Below the pieces are notes generated by a model. The model saw only the letters and a list, made by a program, of their open reading frames with translations. It was not told the DNA's origin and ran no database searches. From contig NZ_JBOIUB010000003.1 of assembly GCF_050749885.1 (NCBI RefSeq), forward strand, positions 186,001 through 250,000: a stretch of DNA of 64,000 nucleotides, read 5' to 3'. The DNA is from Zooshikella sp050749885. Its GTDB lineage: Bacteria > Pseudomonadota > Gammaproteobacteria > Pseudomonadales > Zooshikellaceae. The position numbers and the translations under genes are program-made. This document shows, in pieces, positions 35,533 through 45,110 of this stretch (positions are counted from its first letter, which is position 1; each line of letters starts with the position of its first letter).

Positions 35533-36786
35533 CTACTCAGCTATGGCATTTGGCTTTCTGTATAGAGGACTTGCCTCAATCTGGCGATCAATAGAATGTA
35601 TTAACTGCTTGAAGCCAGCACTTTGCGTATCTTTAAACTCAGCTTCAAACTGTTTTGTGGTCATCCCCTCAGGTAATTTATTAAAAGCAGGTACAAGCAT
35701 AGCCTCGTCAACAGAAACAGCCATCATCGCTTGTAACTGTTTAGCAACGGCTTCTGACTTGGTTGCTTGTCGAGCAAAACGAATACCTGCCCGGTCAGCG
35801 GCTAAATCATAAAAGCTAAAACCTGATCCATTCCGCGAATCATCCATCTCTTTTAACAAACCCACGCTATCTGTTAGTTGGTCACCTACATAAAGCGACA
35901 TGGCTGCAGATAATACAAAGTGCCTGGCTAAGTCTTTTCTTTTATTCAGATAAAAGCGCTTACGCTGCTTCAGCAGTGCCTTAGGCACCTTATAATCAGA
36001 TAAGTCCAAATTTGAGTGATAAAGTGCTAACGCTGTCAGTAAAGCGCGGTTTTCGTCCACTGCCGACTCACCCGTCTGCGTGCGCTGTTGGGCTAACTGG
36101 AAAAGCTGTTGGAATAATTTAGGTAAAGGCTCTCTTTGCACTTTACTTTGCTCAGCATATTTATGTGCTGCAACTAAGTACATCGAGATACGCTGTTGAT
36201 CTGCAGGCGAAAATAGAAAGTCTTTACCTTGTTTATTTAGCGCAGTCACCATCCTTTCAGACCAGTGATAAGCCAGAACCGCTTTCTGCGGAGCAATGCG
36301 AACGCGTTCGATATTCTGATACATTTGCCACACGGGCTCAAAACGTGCAGTTTGCTGGGTATGCTCAATAACCAGATTTACCAACCAGTCAGGTAGCACC
36401 TGATCAGCCAATTGCACTTCCATCAGTTCGGGTTTATCGCCCCGTATACCAATCAGTGATGTAACATTCAAATAACGTGGACCGACTTGTAAAGATGAGC
36501 GAATAAGTGCTTTTTGCTCCATTAGCTCAATATCTACACCTGTAACGTGCCACTGTGGATATTTATGGACCAGGGTAACCAAAAGCTGCTTGAGGTCTGT
36601 TTCCGTTGCTTCAATCTCATACACCCCTTCAACAGGAAGAAAGGTGGGGGTATTCCTCTCCAGCAAATTTTGGAGAGGCGCCGGCTTTGCTGTCATAGCG
36701 ACCCCTGGTTCACTGTCAGTCAACCAGAAAGCAACTCCCAGTAATAACGAAACAGTACCTGCCAACATAATTAACAATCGTTTCAT
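35533..36786 (-). CDS. hypothetical membrane-anchored protein
   Basis: A 417-residue protein with an N-terminal hydrophobic anchor (LLIMLAGTVSLLLGVAFWL) and a large periplasmic part. The first 170 residues are strand-rich. The rest is strongly helical, with a run of conserved-looking blocks such as FYDLAADRAGIRFARQA near residue 330, which places Asp and Arg residues as if for an active or binding site. It ends in an Asn/Ala tail. I recognise the style of a hypothetical found in related marine gammaproteobacteria but no named domain. The ATG at 36786 has AGG 5 bases upstream. Confidence 0.65.
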   Translation of the reverse strand: MKRLLIMLAGTVSLLLGVAFWLTDSEPGVAMTAKPAPLQNLLERNTPTFLPVEGVYEIEATETDLKQLLVTLVHKYPQWHVTGVDIELMEQKALIRSSLQVGPRYLNVTSLIGIRGDKPELMEVQLADQVLPDWLVNLVIEHTQQTARFEPVWQMYQNIERVRIAPQKAVLAYHWSERMVTALNKQGKDFLFSPADQQRISMYLVAAHKYAEQSKVQREPLPKLFQQLFQLAQQRTQTGESAVDENRALLTALALYHSNLDLSDYKVPKALLKQRKRFYLNKRKDLARHFVLSAAMSLYVGDQLTDSVGLLKEMDDSRNGSGFSFYDLAADRAGIRFARQATKSEAVAKQLQAMMAVSVDEAMLVPAFNKLPEGMTTKQFEAEFKDTQSAGFKQLIHSIDRQIEASPLYRKPNAIAE

Positions 36787-37370
36787 TGCCACCTACTACT
36801 TCTTTTAAGGATATAACAACCCAGCCCACTATGAGGCTGTCGCAAAACTACTGATGAAATCCCAGTAGAATACCAATTAAGTGGTTGTTATATAACCTTT
36901 TACTAATACCAATACTACGCGGCCTGTTATCCTTCCTACCACCTACACAACACTAAGCCAGGCTACAACTAAAGTGTTTAGGCAGCACGCTTACGGTGTT
37001 GGGCTAATACGACAACCCAACAGCACGAATACTGCTAAAGCCACTGTTTGTTCAAAGTAATTTGAATATTCAAACAGTCTGAACTATTCCCTGAATCAAA
37101 AACATTGATCTATTAAGGGGTATAGTCAACTTTAGTAACAGACGACATTTTTTCCCTGTTATACCTGACAAACGAATAGCCAGCCATCACTTAATACTGT
37201 TGATGCCAACTAGGCTATAGTTTTCATCAATCATTGACATTATTTAATGTTATTAGCTTGATGTTGGAAACTATGGTGCAATTAATCTTAAGAAACAGCA
37301 GAAATAGTGGCTTCAAACTATTGCCATACTGCCAGGGAATTAACAAAATTCATTTCTTGAGGACATTAAC
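36787..37370. other. 584-base intergenic region
   Basis: No gene is supported. It holds an inverted repeat TGTTGGG/CCCAACA (36997-37003 with 37016-37022). It also contains the upstream region of the glutaredoxin gene, with no clear -10/-35 pair. Confidence 0.5.
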
Positions 37371-37616
37371 ATGCAACGTATTACTATTTTCGGTCGTGAA
37401 GGATGTGGGTTTTGTCGCAGAGCCAAACTTCTGTGCGAAGATAAACAATTGAATTTCAATTACATTGATATTCACACTGAAAATATCACTAAAGCTGATT
37501 TAGAAAAAACAATTGGAAAACCAGTAGAAACTGTACCTCAAATTTTTCATGGGCAAGACTATATTGGTGGTTGTCAAGAGTTTGAAGCTTTTTTACAGCA
37601 CACTAAACTCAACTAA
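37371..37616 (+). CDS. grxA: glutaredoxin, GrxA-like
   Basis: An 81-residue glutaredoxin that uses glutathione to reduce disulfides, for example in ribonucleotide reductase. It follows E. coli Grx1 closely: ITIFGREGCGFCRRAK at the start, the cis-Pro segment GKPVETVPQIF near residue 50 and GGCQEFEAF near 66. The active site is CGFC where Grx1 has CPYC, so redox behaviour may differ. GAGGA lies 7 bases before the ATG. Confidence 0.9.
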   Translation: MQRITIFGREGCGFCRRAKLLCEDKQLNFNYIDIHTENITKADLEKTIGKPVETVPQIFHGQDYIGGCQEFEAFLQHTKLN

Positions 37617-38007
37617 ATTGAGCTATTCAATAACCCATAAAGTTATCGCTTTAATTGAACCTGCAACGTTCTTCTTTGAATAAACGAGTCCCCACTTGCC
37701 ATTCATTTTCAGACAAGGGGACTTATCCCTCTTGCCTCAAGTCTCTCTGCAACATAAGATGTGTACCGGGAAGTTTACGCCAACTGATGTATCCTCTTAG
37801 GATTACCTCAAAACGATTAATTATATCCACTTTTTAAAGTGATATATGCAGAGTGAAATGCCCTAAAACTCCGCCTTTTTATTAATGCGTAAAAACTAAA
37901 ACAGCATTTGCAGTACGGTGGTTCAACTGAGTTAATTCTGTCGCAAATGCAATAACAGTTACCCTATGTAAAGGGTATAAAATACATAAACAACTCAGGG
38001 AATAAAA
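37617..38007. other. 391-base intergenic region
   Basis: It contains a bulged hairpin (arms AGTCCCC near 37688 and GGGGACT near 37725). Ahead of ggt is a CCCTATG-AAAGGGTATAAAA block near 37962 that resembles the minus-strand reading of the repeat at 1199-1250. No gene is seen. Confidence 0.45.
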
Positions 38008-39783
38008 ATGAATTGGCGAATACTCACGCGCTTTCAACGCCGAAAAACAATAAATTATAAACACATCATTTGTAGTTTAAGCCTTACAGCTGCATCAATC
38101 ATCAGTATAAACACTTGGGCAGCAACTGCTGAACAATATATTTTTGAGGGAGACCGTAGTCTTCCTGTTGAGGCCTCAAAGGCAATGGTTGTCACCAGCC
38201 ATACGTTAGCCACAAAAGTGGCTGTCGATGTACTCAACGAAGGTGGTAATGCCATTGATGCCGCCGTCACAGCAGCCTTTGCCCTTGCCGTCACCCAACC
38301 CCGTTCTGGCAATATTGGCGGTGGTGGCTTTATGCTTATCTCCAAGGATAAGGAAAAATCAATTGAAACGATTGATTACCGAGAAAAAGCACCTGCAGCC
38401 GCAACACCAAAAATGTTTCAAGACAAAGAAGGCAATGTGGTACAGAACCGTAGCCGGTTTACACATAAAGCGGCTGGCGTACCAGGGACAGTAGCAGGCT
38501 TATTAATGGCCCTGGAACGGCATGGTACAATCTCTCGTGAACGCGCACTTGCTCCAGCCATAGCTCTGGCGGAAAAGGGCTTTAAAGTACCCCCTCGCTT
38601 CACTAAAGGTACTCAAGATGCAGAACAAATGCTTAAAAAATGGCCTGCTTCGCTTAAAACATTTTATAAAGCGGATGGTTCTCCTTACCAACCCGGTGAG
38701 CTTTTTGTTCAAAAAGACCTAGCAGAAACACTCAAACGTATTGCTAAAGAAGGTGTCACTGGTTTTTATGAAGGAAAAACAGCAGACCTTATTGTTGAAG
38801 AAATGCAGCGTCATGATGGCTTAATTACTCATGATGACTTAAAAAACTACAAGCCAGCGATTCGTAAGCCTGTGCATGGTACGTACCGTGGCTATGATAT
38901 TTATTCTATGCCAACGCCCAGCTCTGGTGGTATTCACATCGTACAGATTTTGAATATTCTGGAAGGTTATCCTATAGGTTCTTACGGTTTAAACTCAGCA
39001 AAAACAATTCATTTAATGGCAGAAGCCATGAAACGTGCTTATGCTGACCGAGCGACTTATTTAGGTGATAGTGATTTTGTTAATGTTCCAACCAAAGGGT
39101 TAATCGACAAAGAATACGCAAAAACCCTAAGAAAACAAATTTCACTGGATAAAGCGACACCAAGTAAAGACCTCAAACCTGGAACCCCTCCTGGTTATGA
39201 GAGTAATGAAACCACACACTTTTCGATTATTGACCAGTGGGGCAATGCCGTTGCCAATACCTACACAATCAACTTTAGTTATGGCTCTGGTATTGTCGTA
39301 GACGGCGCAGGCTTTTTGCTAAATAACGAAATGGATGACTTCAGCGCTAAAACAGGTGAACCTAATGCTTACGGTTTAATTGGTAGTGATGCCAATAAAG
39401 TAGAGCCCAACAAACGTATGCTCAGTTCAATGTCACCGACTATTGTAAAAAAAGAGGGTAAAAACTTTTTAATTACTGGTAGTCCTGGTGGCTCTCGAAT
39501 TATCACGACAACTCTACAAGTGATTATGAATGTCATAGACCACAAGTTAAATGTTCAAACAGCCGTGAATTCTCCTCGCATCCACCATCAGTGGTTACCA
39601 GATGAAATTCGCGTAGAGCAAGGTATTAGTCCTGATACTGTTAAATTATTAGAATCTATGGGACACACCGTCTCTGAAAAGCCTGCAATGGGGGCAATAC
39701 AAAGTATCCTGGTCGGGCCTGATGGTACACTTTATGGTGCCGCTGACCCACGCCGTAGTACCTCCTCAGCTATGGGTCTTTAA
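38008..39783 (+). CDS. ggt: gamma-glutamyltransferase
   Basis: A 591-residue periplasmic Ntn hydrolase that hydrolyses or transfers the gamma-glutamyl group of glutathione. After an N-terminal signal (to about residue 38) comes VTSHTLATKVAVDVLNEGGN, then SGNIGGGGFML. The self-cleavage site is ETTHFSIID, with Thr402 as the likely nucleophile of the small subunit. SSMSPTIV and SPGGSRIITT follow and complete the substrate pocket. Full length. AGGGA precedes the ATG, and a strong terminator follows at 39841. Position after glutaredoxin hints at a glutathione theme, though a gap of 391 bases separates them. Confidence 0.95.
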   Translation: MNWRILTRFQRRKTINYKHIICSLSLTAASIISINTWAATAEQYIFEGDRSLPVEASKAMVVTSHTLATKVAVDVLNEGGNAIDAAVTAAFALAVTQPRSGNIGGGGFMLISKDKEKSIETIDYREKAPAAATPKMFQDKEGNVVQNRSRFTHKAAGVPGTVAGLLMALERHGTISRERALAPAIALAEKGFKVPPRFTKGTQDAEQMLKKWPASLKTFYKADGSPYQPGELFVQKDLAETLKRIAKEGVTGFYEGKTADLIVEEMQRHDGLITHDDLKNYKPAIRKPVHGTYRGYDIYSMPTPSSGGIHIVQILNILEGYPIGSYGLNSAKTIHLMAEAMKRAYADRATYLGDSDFVNVPTKGLIDKEYAKTLRKQISLDKATPSKDLKPGTPPGYESNETTHFSIIDQWGNAVANTYTINFSYGSGIVVDGAGFLLNNEMDDFSAKTGEPNAYGLIGSDANKVEPNKRMLSSMSPTIVKKEGKNFLITGSPGGSRIITTTLQVIMNVIDHKLNVQTAVNSPRIHHQWLPDEIRVEQGISPDTVKLLESMGHTVSEKPAMGAIQSILVGPDGTLYGAADPRRSTSSAMGL

Positions 39784-39840
39784 AAGCTTTATGGTTTTAA
39801 ATATACCCTTCACTATGGGTATACTCGTCACCGTTTTACA

Positions 39841-39863
39841 GGGGAGCAACGCTCCCCTTTTTT
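39841..39863 (+). terminator. intrinsic terminator of ggt
   Basis: Stem GGGGAGC/GCTCCCC with a 3-base loop and six T, 57 bases after the ggt stop. Confidence 0.85.
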
Positions 39864-39887
39864 ATTTAATTAAAAATACTTTTACAT

Positions 39888-41045
39888 TTAATGTACAAAT
39901 TGGCGGTAAGGAATCACATCTGTTCTTGGATAAATACCTTTAACCTGAGTATTTTCCACAGGAATTTTTTCAACCCAACGGTATAGCACATTAAATTGTT
40001 CTGATTTGGGATTAGTATACGCTAACGCCGAAGAAATCCAGTCCTGATTAATATATTGATCAAAACACCAATTCACCAATAAGTCGTAGGCAATACGAGC
40101 CACTCTCATCCATAAATGGGTTCTTTCATAAACATTTACAGGTTCTTCAATTGATAGTAACGGGCATCCATCAACTCGCTGCTTAAAACACTCAAAAGAA
40201 ATACCTAAGTGATGTAAGGTAAAGCGTTCTACCAACAATACATTTGCCTCTATTTCATCGAACGCTTGCTGAGCTAATGTAGGATAGCTTTCGTTTTTCG
40301 CATTACCTGAAATATAAATTAATTTTCCGTCAAATAAATACTCAAATGGATGCCTTTCAGATGAAATATATTTTTCCAAACCAGCCACACGCAAATCTAA
40401 ATGAGGATATCGAGCCTTTAAACACTTAATATATCGACTATCTGCTTGACCATCACCACAACCAATAGAAAAATAGATTAATGCTTTAGTTTCATTAGCA
40501 TAAAGTTCATCCACCATTTTACACAGTGAACTCATTGCTTTTGCATCTACTTTGGGACTTAATATACGAATAATATAATCACAGATATCAAAAGCATCCC
40601 TTGTTGTTATCAGTTTTTTCCTAATAATTTCTTTAAGCGCAACCATAAGGTGGCGAACAATACAATCATTAACCGCTAACTCAAAAGTATCATTAACATC
40701 TATTGATAACGATAGTAAGGCAGGTCTAATATCTTCAGTCAAAGGTATTTTTATGCTATTGGTATACATTAGAGCATAGTACCATTGCGTTACTTTTTCA
40801 CCTTTAACAAATTGGGGAATTATCTGTTTAATTAAACTTTGTTTTAAATTTTCAATGTCCAGATAAGAAAGAAGTAATGCTAACTGATAATGTCGCTCAA
40901 CATCCCCCAAGGTAATATCTTTTTGTTCATCAATTTTACCAAGTACCGTATCAACAATAGTTTTTACTAAAACTGAAAAACTATTTTCATACTCAAGCAG
41001 GCTTTTTGCTTTAAAATTCCTTTTATCGCATTCTGCAATAACCAT
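39888..41045 (-). CDS. uncharacterised protein, methyltransferase-like motif
   Basis: A 385-residue protein with no confident family. Residues 1-180 are helical. Residues about 188-225 read ALIYFSIGCGDGQADSRYI and then LDLRVAGLEKY, which resembles SAM-dependent methyltransferase motif I (G-x-G-x-G) followed by an acidic residue at the end of the second strand. The rest has no obvious methyltransferase signature. A Trp/Tyr-rich C-terminus ends in YRQFVH. AGGAG precedes the ATG by 6 bases. It is AT-rich and stands alone, facing ggt. A catalytic role is only suggested. Confidence 0.55.
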   Translation of the reverse strand: MVIAECDKRNFKAKSLLEYENSFSVLVKTIVDTVLGKIDEQKDITLGDVERHYQLALLLSYLDIENLKQSLIKQIIPQFVKGEKVTQWYYALMYTNSIKIPLTEDIRPALLSLSIDVNDTFELAVNDCIVRHLMVALKEIIRKKLITTRDAFDICDYIIRILSPKVDAKAMSSLCKMVDELYANETKALIYFSIGCGDGQADSRYIKCLKARYPHLDLRVAGLEKYISSERHPFEYLFDGKLIYISGNAKNESYPTLAQQAFDEIEANVLLVERFTLHHLGISFECFKQRVDGCPLLSIEEPVNVYERTHLWMRVARIAYDLLVNWCFDQYINQDWISSALAYTNPKSEQFNVLYRWVEKIPVENTQVKGIYPRTDVIPYRQFVH

Positions 41046-41331
41046 AGTGTTCTCCTACTCAAGTAAACTCACGCAGGAAAACTACCAGACTCACACTTCC
41101 CTGTGAGCTTTTTGTTAATCATTTAGCTTTTTAGGTTAGTCCAATTTTTTCAATAAGCCGTTAAACGTACAAGCACACCAGTTAGAGTATAAACTTTTAA
41201 CCACAAAGTTAACACATCCATAAATCAGATATCATTGAGTTTTCAGCATTTAATGTTAACAAAAAAGACTTTCCTTCATCTCTTTTGTTAACATACTAAC
41301 GTAACCTCTTTATAACAAACAACCTGTTAAG

Positions 41332-41814
41332 TTATGATTTCTTTCCTACAACAGGTTCTTCTATATTTTCTAAGTCTACCAAGTTGGTTTTCATATTTTT
41401 GTTTCTATAAATTCGTTTATTTTTATTTGGATAGTCACCCACATCATGGTCTAATCGCTGTCCTACAACAATACATTTTAAGGTAGTCCCCCCAGTATTA
41501 GTTAACTTATGCGGTAAACCACCCTTCCGATAACCTATAAAGTCACCCGGTTTAACATTATAGTCATGATCACCAATAGTGGCAGTCGCTTCACCTTCCA
41601 GAATATATACACACTCATCCTCATGGTAATGTTTGTGTAATTCTGTGGACTCATACCCAGGCTTAACTTCTATAATATGAAAACCAAACCCCATCAGTCC
41701 TGTTAAATCCCCAAGTGACTTATTTCTTCTGCGAGCATTGGGATTCAGAAAATGCGTTTTATCTATCCCTTCAAAGTCTTCAATTTCTTCTTTTGTGACT
41801 AGATATTTATCCAT
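41332..41814 (-). CDS. cupin-domain protein
   Basis: A 160-residue single-domain cupin. I choose the ATG at 41814 (MDKYLVTKEEIEDFEG), which matches the usual start of the family; an extra 19 codons upstream look non-coding. Motif 1, HKHYHEDECVYILEGEATATIG near residues 63-84, carries the His/Glu metal ligands. Motif 2, PGDFIGYRKGGLPH near residues 90-103, gives the second His. LNPNARRRNKSLGDLTGL is a signature of this subfamily. Such proteins bind a metal and a small ligand, often a sugar or acid. It is 167 bases downstream of a LysR gene on the same strand. Confidence 0.85.
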   Translation of the reverse strand: MDKYLVTKEEIEDFEGIDKTHFLNPNARRRNKSLGDLTGLMGFGFHIIEVKPGYESTELHKHYHEDECVYILEGEATATIGDHDYNVKPGDFIGYRKGGLPHKLTNTGGTTLKCIVVGQRLDHDVGDYPNKNKRIYRNKNMKTNLVDLENIEEPVVGKKS

Positions 41815-41981
41815 TTCATCAGACCTTTTCATTTTTTTATTTTCTTTTAGGTTAATATACCTTCTACTCAATGATCAAGTTCAAACACACAAATAAAGAC
41901 AGGCTTATATATCATTCTGACGCAAAGTTCACAGCACAAGGTATAACCACAGCGAATAGCATACATAGAATAATTAAAAGA

Positions 41982-42845
41982 TTAAAGATTTAACTTGTTT
42001 TTTACGTAGTCTACAAACAAGTTAATCGATTTAGACATTCTATTGGGGTCCCACACCATATAAATATCCCAACGTGTATTTTTACCAAGTGGAATAACAG
42101 CAATATCACTACAATCTTTACAAATTGACTTTTTAGGTAAAATTGCCACCCCTACATTCGACATAACTAAAGTAATTATTGTCTGAATATCCTGTGAAAT
42201 GCTGTTAATTTTATAATCTAGACCACTAATTATTTTCAATATCTGATTATTCATTTCAGACTTATCAAAGAGACTAAGCATTAATAAATCATACTGCTGT
42301 AAATAATATTCAATGCTATTACTCTTGTGTATATGCTTTGAAACCACTAAAACAAACTCATCATTGGATACTTTTACGCTTTTTAGTTCGTTCGTTTTTG
42401 GTTCTCGCATAAAACCAACATCTATCACGCCTGTCAGTAATTGCTCTTCCTGTTCATAAGATGGAAGGTCAACGAGTGAAATACATAAAGAGGGATAATG
42501 TTGTTTGAAGTCTCGTATTAAGCCAGGAAGGAAGTCATAGCTTGATTTACCAAACCCAATGTGTAAATTGCTTATATTTTTAGATGCATTGATAATATAT
42601 TTTTCAAGTTTCTCTGCATGCCTATTCAAGCTTATTATTTCTTGAATAATAGCCTTCCCAGCATCCGATAGTTCTATTCCCTTAGCCCCCCTAATGAATA
42701 TTTCGATATCGTAAAGTTCTTCAAAATACTTAATTTGTTTAGAAAGTGCTGGCTGTGAAATATATAGGTTCTGTGAAGCCACTCTGAAATTACCTGCTTT
42801 CGCAAGTTCTTCTATAGCCAGTAAGTGTTTGATATTTAATCTCAT
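41982..42845 (-). CDS. LysR-family transcriptional regulator
   Basis: A 287-residue LysR-type regulator. The N-terminal helix-turn-helix reads AKAGNFRVASQNLYISQPALS near residues 15-35. It is followed by the linker helix and a two-lobed ligand-binding domain with LHIGFGKSSYDFLPGLI near 95. It is divergent from the gene at 42942 with about 96 bases between them, the usual arrangement for a LysR protein and its target. The ligand is unknown. Its AT-rich codon use matches the neighbouring accessory genes. Confidence 0.88.
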   Translation of the reverse strand: MRLNIKHLLAIEELAKAGNFRVASQNLYISQPALSKQIKYFEELYDIEIFIRGAKGIELSDAGKAIIQEIISLNRHAEKLEKYIINASKNISNLHIGFGKSSYDFLPGLIRDFKQHYPSLCISLVDLPSYEQEEQLLTGVIDVGFMREPKTNELKSVKVSNDEFVLVVSKHIHKSNSIEYYLQQYDLLMLSLFDKSEMNNQILKIISGLDYKINSISQDIQTIITLVMSNVGVAILPKKSICKDCSDIAVIPLGKNTRWDIYMVWDPNRMSKSINLFVDYVKNKLNL

Positions 42846-42941
42846 AACCTAAAGTTATCACCATTAACTATTCTTCAATATACGTTATCACGCCTTTTGA
42901 TACAATGCTATGCATATATCATCAAGTGAGGGATATGGAAG

Positions 42942-43166
42942 ATGGAGTTCTGTGTTTTATCTAAAGATAACGTATTGATATTAGAAGATATTTCTTGCAA
43001 TGATACTGCTGAAATTATAACAAGTTTATTCAAGCAAGGATTCATACTCGCCCCGGTGTTGATAGAGGCAAATAATGCAGAAGATGCACGTCGCTCATTT
43101 ATAAACCGTTTTACCTGGGAAGAACTAGCCAATGCATTAAAAAATAAAAAATTATTAAGAGGTTAA
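42942..43166 (+). CDS. uncharacterised 74-residue protein
   Basis: A 74-residue protein of mixed helix and strand, with no signal and no recognised family. The segment FTWEELANALKNKKLL near the end looks like a small helical bundle. It is immediately followed (one base) by the HAD phosphatase gene, so the two are translationally coupled, and the divergent LysR gene probably controls both. The start ATG has a GGA close upstream. Confidence 0.6.
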   Translation: MEFCVLSKDNVLILEDISCNDTAEIITSLFKQGFILAPVLIEANNAEDARRSFINRFTWEELANALKNKKLLRG

Positions 43167-43167
43167 A

Positions 43168-43776
43168 ATGCAGTTACAGTATGAATACTTTCTCTTTGAC
43201 CTAGATGGAACATTAGTTGATACTGCGAAAATTGTAGAAAATGTTTGGTGTAAATGGTGTACAAAAGTTAATATCAACTACCATCTTATTAAAGAATGCT
43301 GTCATGGCGTTAGAGGTGAAGACATAATAAGACAATTTTTACCTGAAGCGGATATTTACAAAGAGCTTAAATGGTTAGAGGATCAAGAATTAGCGTTATC
43401 ACAACTTGCTATCGAAATAGCTGGGGCAAAACATTTCTTACTTTCATTACCAGCAATGAATTGGGGGATTGTAACGTCTTCAACAAAGAAACTTGCCTTC
43501 TCAAAATTAAAGGCTTGTAATTTACCTATTCCTGAATTATTAATATCGTCAGAAGATTGTAAGCAAGGAAAACCACATCCTGAACCCTATTTAAATGCAT
43601 TAAAAATTCTCAATATTCACCCTAGCAAGTGTATCGTTTTTGAAGACTCTGATGCAGGCATTGAAAGCGCTTATAAAGCAGGATGTAACATAATTACAGT
43701 TACTGGAAGCAATATGTCTAAATCAAGCTCGTTAACATCAATACACGACTATCATAGTCTTATTGGACACTTCTAA
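43168..43776 (+). CDS. HAD-superfamily sugar phosphatase
   Basis: A 202-residue HAD phosphatase of the beta-phosphoglucomutase/YfbT type. Motif I is FLFDLDGTLVDT (the two Asp), motif II NWGIVTSSTKK, Lys in KQGKPHPEPYLNAL, and motif III VFEDSDAGIESAYKAG. A helical cap lies between residues about 20 and 85. Likely substrates are sugar phosphates. The ATG follows an AGAGG. It is cotranscribed with the small gene upstream. Confidence 0.88.
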   Translation: MQLQYEYFLFDLDGTLVDTAKIVENVWCKWCTKVNINYHLIKECCHGVRGEDIIRQFLPEADIYKELKWLEDQELALSQLAIEIAGAKHFLLSLPAMNWGIVTSSTKKLAFSKLKACNLPIPELLISSEDCKQGKPHPEPYLNALKILNIHPSKCIVFEDSDAGIESAYKAGCNIITVTGSNMSKSSSLTSIHDYHSLIGHF

Positions 43777-43858
43777 AAATAGTGATTTTTTTGTGAGAAC
43801 AAGGATGTAAATTACTCTAAGCCTGCACAGCCTTTAATAAAAGCTACCTAATCACACT

Positions 43859-43886
43859 GAACCCTCTGTGAATCCTTCCCTGGACG
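43859..43886. repeat. dispersed repeat, copy 1
   Basis: About 28 bases that resemble 53649-53676; both contain CTGTGAATCCTTC followed one base later by CTGGA. This copy is followed by an 8-base perfect hairpin (43892-43911). Confidence 0.5.
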
Positions 43887-43891
43887 TTTGA

Positions 43892-43911
43892 CTGCCGCAT
43901 CCTTGCGGCAG
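43892..43911. terminator. terminator-like hairpin
   Basis: Stem CTGCCGCA/TGCGGCAG with a 4-base loop between convergent genes. It has no T run, so it may be part of the adjacent repeat and not a terminator. Confidence 0.35.
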
Positions 43912-44045
43912 ACAGTTCAGTGTCAATTAGCTAGCTTTTATTTAGTATGCCATTACCATGAGTAATACTATGTACCTATCTTTCATAATTATTGATATGT
44001 GCTCCATGATGAGCATATATACCCACAGCGAGGGATATTTGGACG

Positions 44046-45110
44046 TTAACGGAATCCCAACTTCTCTCTAACGAGTTCAAACACGATAACCCCACCAATG
44101 ACACACACTCCACCCAGTATCTGAAGTAGTACCATTTTAACTTTGCTATAAGGCCGCTCGCCCTGCACTTCCCCTGTACGCGCATTAATCAAAAAGCGAT
44201 AAATCTTATCTTTATATCGATAACTACTTAGCCAAACCGGTAATAAAAGATGTTTAAAGTAAATATTACTATACTCTGTATTTATATAGGCTATACGTTG
44301 CGTATCTCCCCCCATATCCTCTTCTATCTTAGTGCGTAGCTCTTCTTTTATTTTCATTTTCGCCCATTTAAAACCTTCCTTTAAATCATATTGATAACTC
44401 TGCGCTTTCACCCCTAATAAATACTCATCTTGATAAGGCACCAAATTTTCTAAATCCCAGGGTTCCAATTTATTAGCAATGTCTCGAGGTAATGAACTAC
44501 TGGCCAAAACCAAAACATCATCAAAGCTGTTGGCTATCTTTCCTGAAGCTGGATGCCAACGTGTGTGTTGGTGTCTTTTGGTATATGTTTCTCGTTTACC
44601 GTCTGAATTCGTTCTTGTATGTCTTGAAGTCGTATAATAATACTTTCCACGCTGCCCCTTGTAGTTTGTTACCGTTTCAGCATCATATGTCCAATAAGGA
44701 ATATAAACAGCCGATATCGGCATTTCGAGTTTCGCTTTTCTTTTGAGTGAATTGGGCGCAAGCCATAATCCTTTTAGCCAAGAGGTATATCTTTTTTTTG
44801 CCGTTTCATTATTAATTTTAAAAGGCAACAATGAACCTGGTTTAATGAGTTTCCTAGAATGAGCTACACTCTCAATATTATTATCGCAAATGGGACAGTT
44901 TTGCGAAGTAGTATCTACTTCCGTTGTAAATTCACCTTCACACTTATTACAGGTAACAACAAGGTGTTCCTCTAAAAAGTTTTCTTGCCAATCTGAGGGT
45001 ATATTTTTACATAAATCCAGTTTTTCAATGGCATATTCGGTTATAGGAACTTTACCCTGTTTACCAGCTTGATTTTCTTCTTGCGAGTGTGAAGATTGAT
45101 TTTCTAACAT
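44046..45110 (-). CDS. zinc-ribbon membrane protein (TFIIB-type zinc finger family)
   Basis: A 354-residue protein. A zinc ribbon lies near residues 54-76 (CNKCEGEF, then CPICDNNI). A long middle domain has YIPYWTYDAETVTNYKGQRG, GKYYYTTSRHTR and YSNIYFKHLLLPVWLSSYRY. One C-terminal transmembrane helix (LQILGGVCVIGGVIVF) ends the protein. The same architecture is sometimes annotated as a PriA-like or TFIIB-type zinc finger protein, often near SPFH-domain genes. Function is unknown. I start it at the ATG at 45110. The dispersed repeat (45137-45187) lies just upstream. Confidence 0.75.
   Translation of the reverse strand: MLENQSSHSQEENQAGKQGKVPITEYAIEKLDLCKNIPSDWQENFLEEHLVVTCNKCEGEFTTEVDTTSQNCPICDNNIESVAHSRKLIKPGSLLPFKINNETAKKRYTSWLKGLWLAPNSLKRKAKLEMPISAVYIPYWTYDAETVTNYKGQRGKYYYTTSRHTRTNSDGKRETYTKRHQHTRWHPASGKIANSFDDVLVLASSSLPRDIANKLEPWDLENLVPYQDEYLLGVKAQSYQYDLKEGFKWAKMKIKEELRTKIEEDMGGDTQRIAYINTEYSNIYFKHLLLPVWLSSYRYKDKIYRFLINARTGEVQGERPYSKVKMVLLQILGGVCVIGGVIVFELVREKLGFR

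Noticed and set aside
32640..39895. Single TGTACA boxes outside the light cluster (near 32650, 34478 and 39892)
   Set aside because: They lack a second box at 12-13 bases, so they do not fit the operator design.
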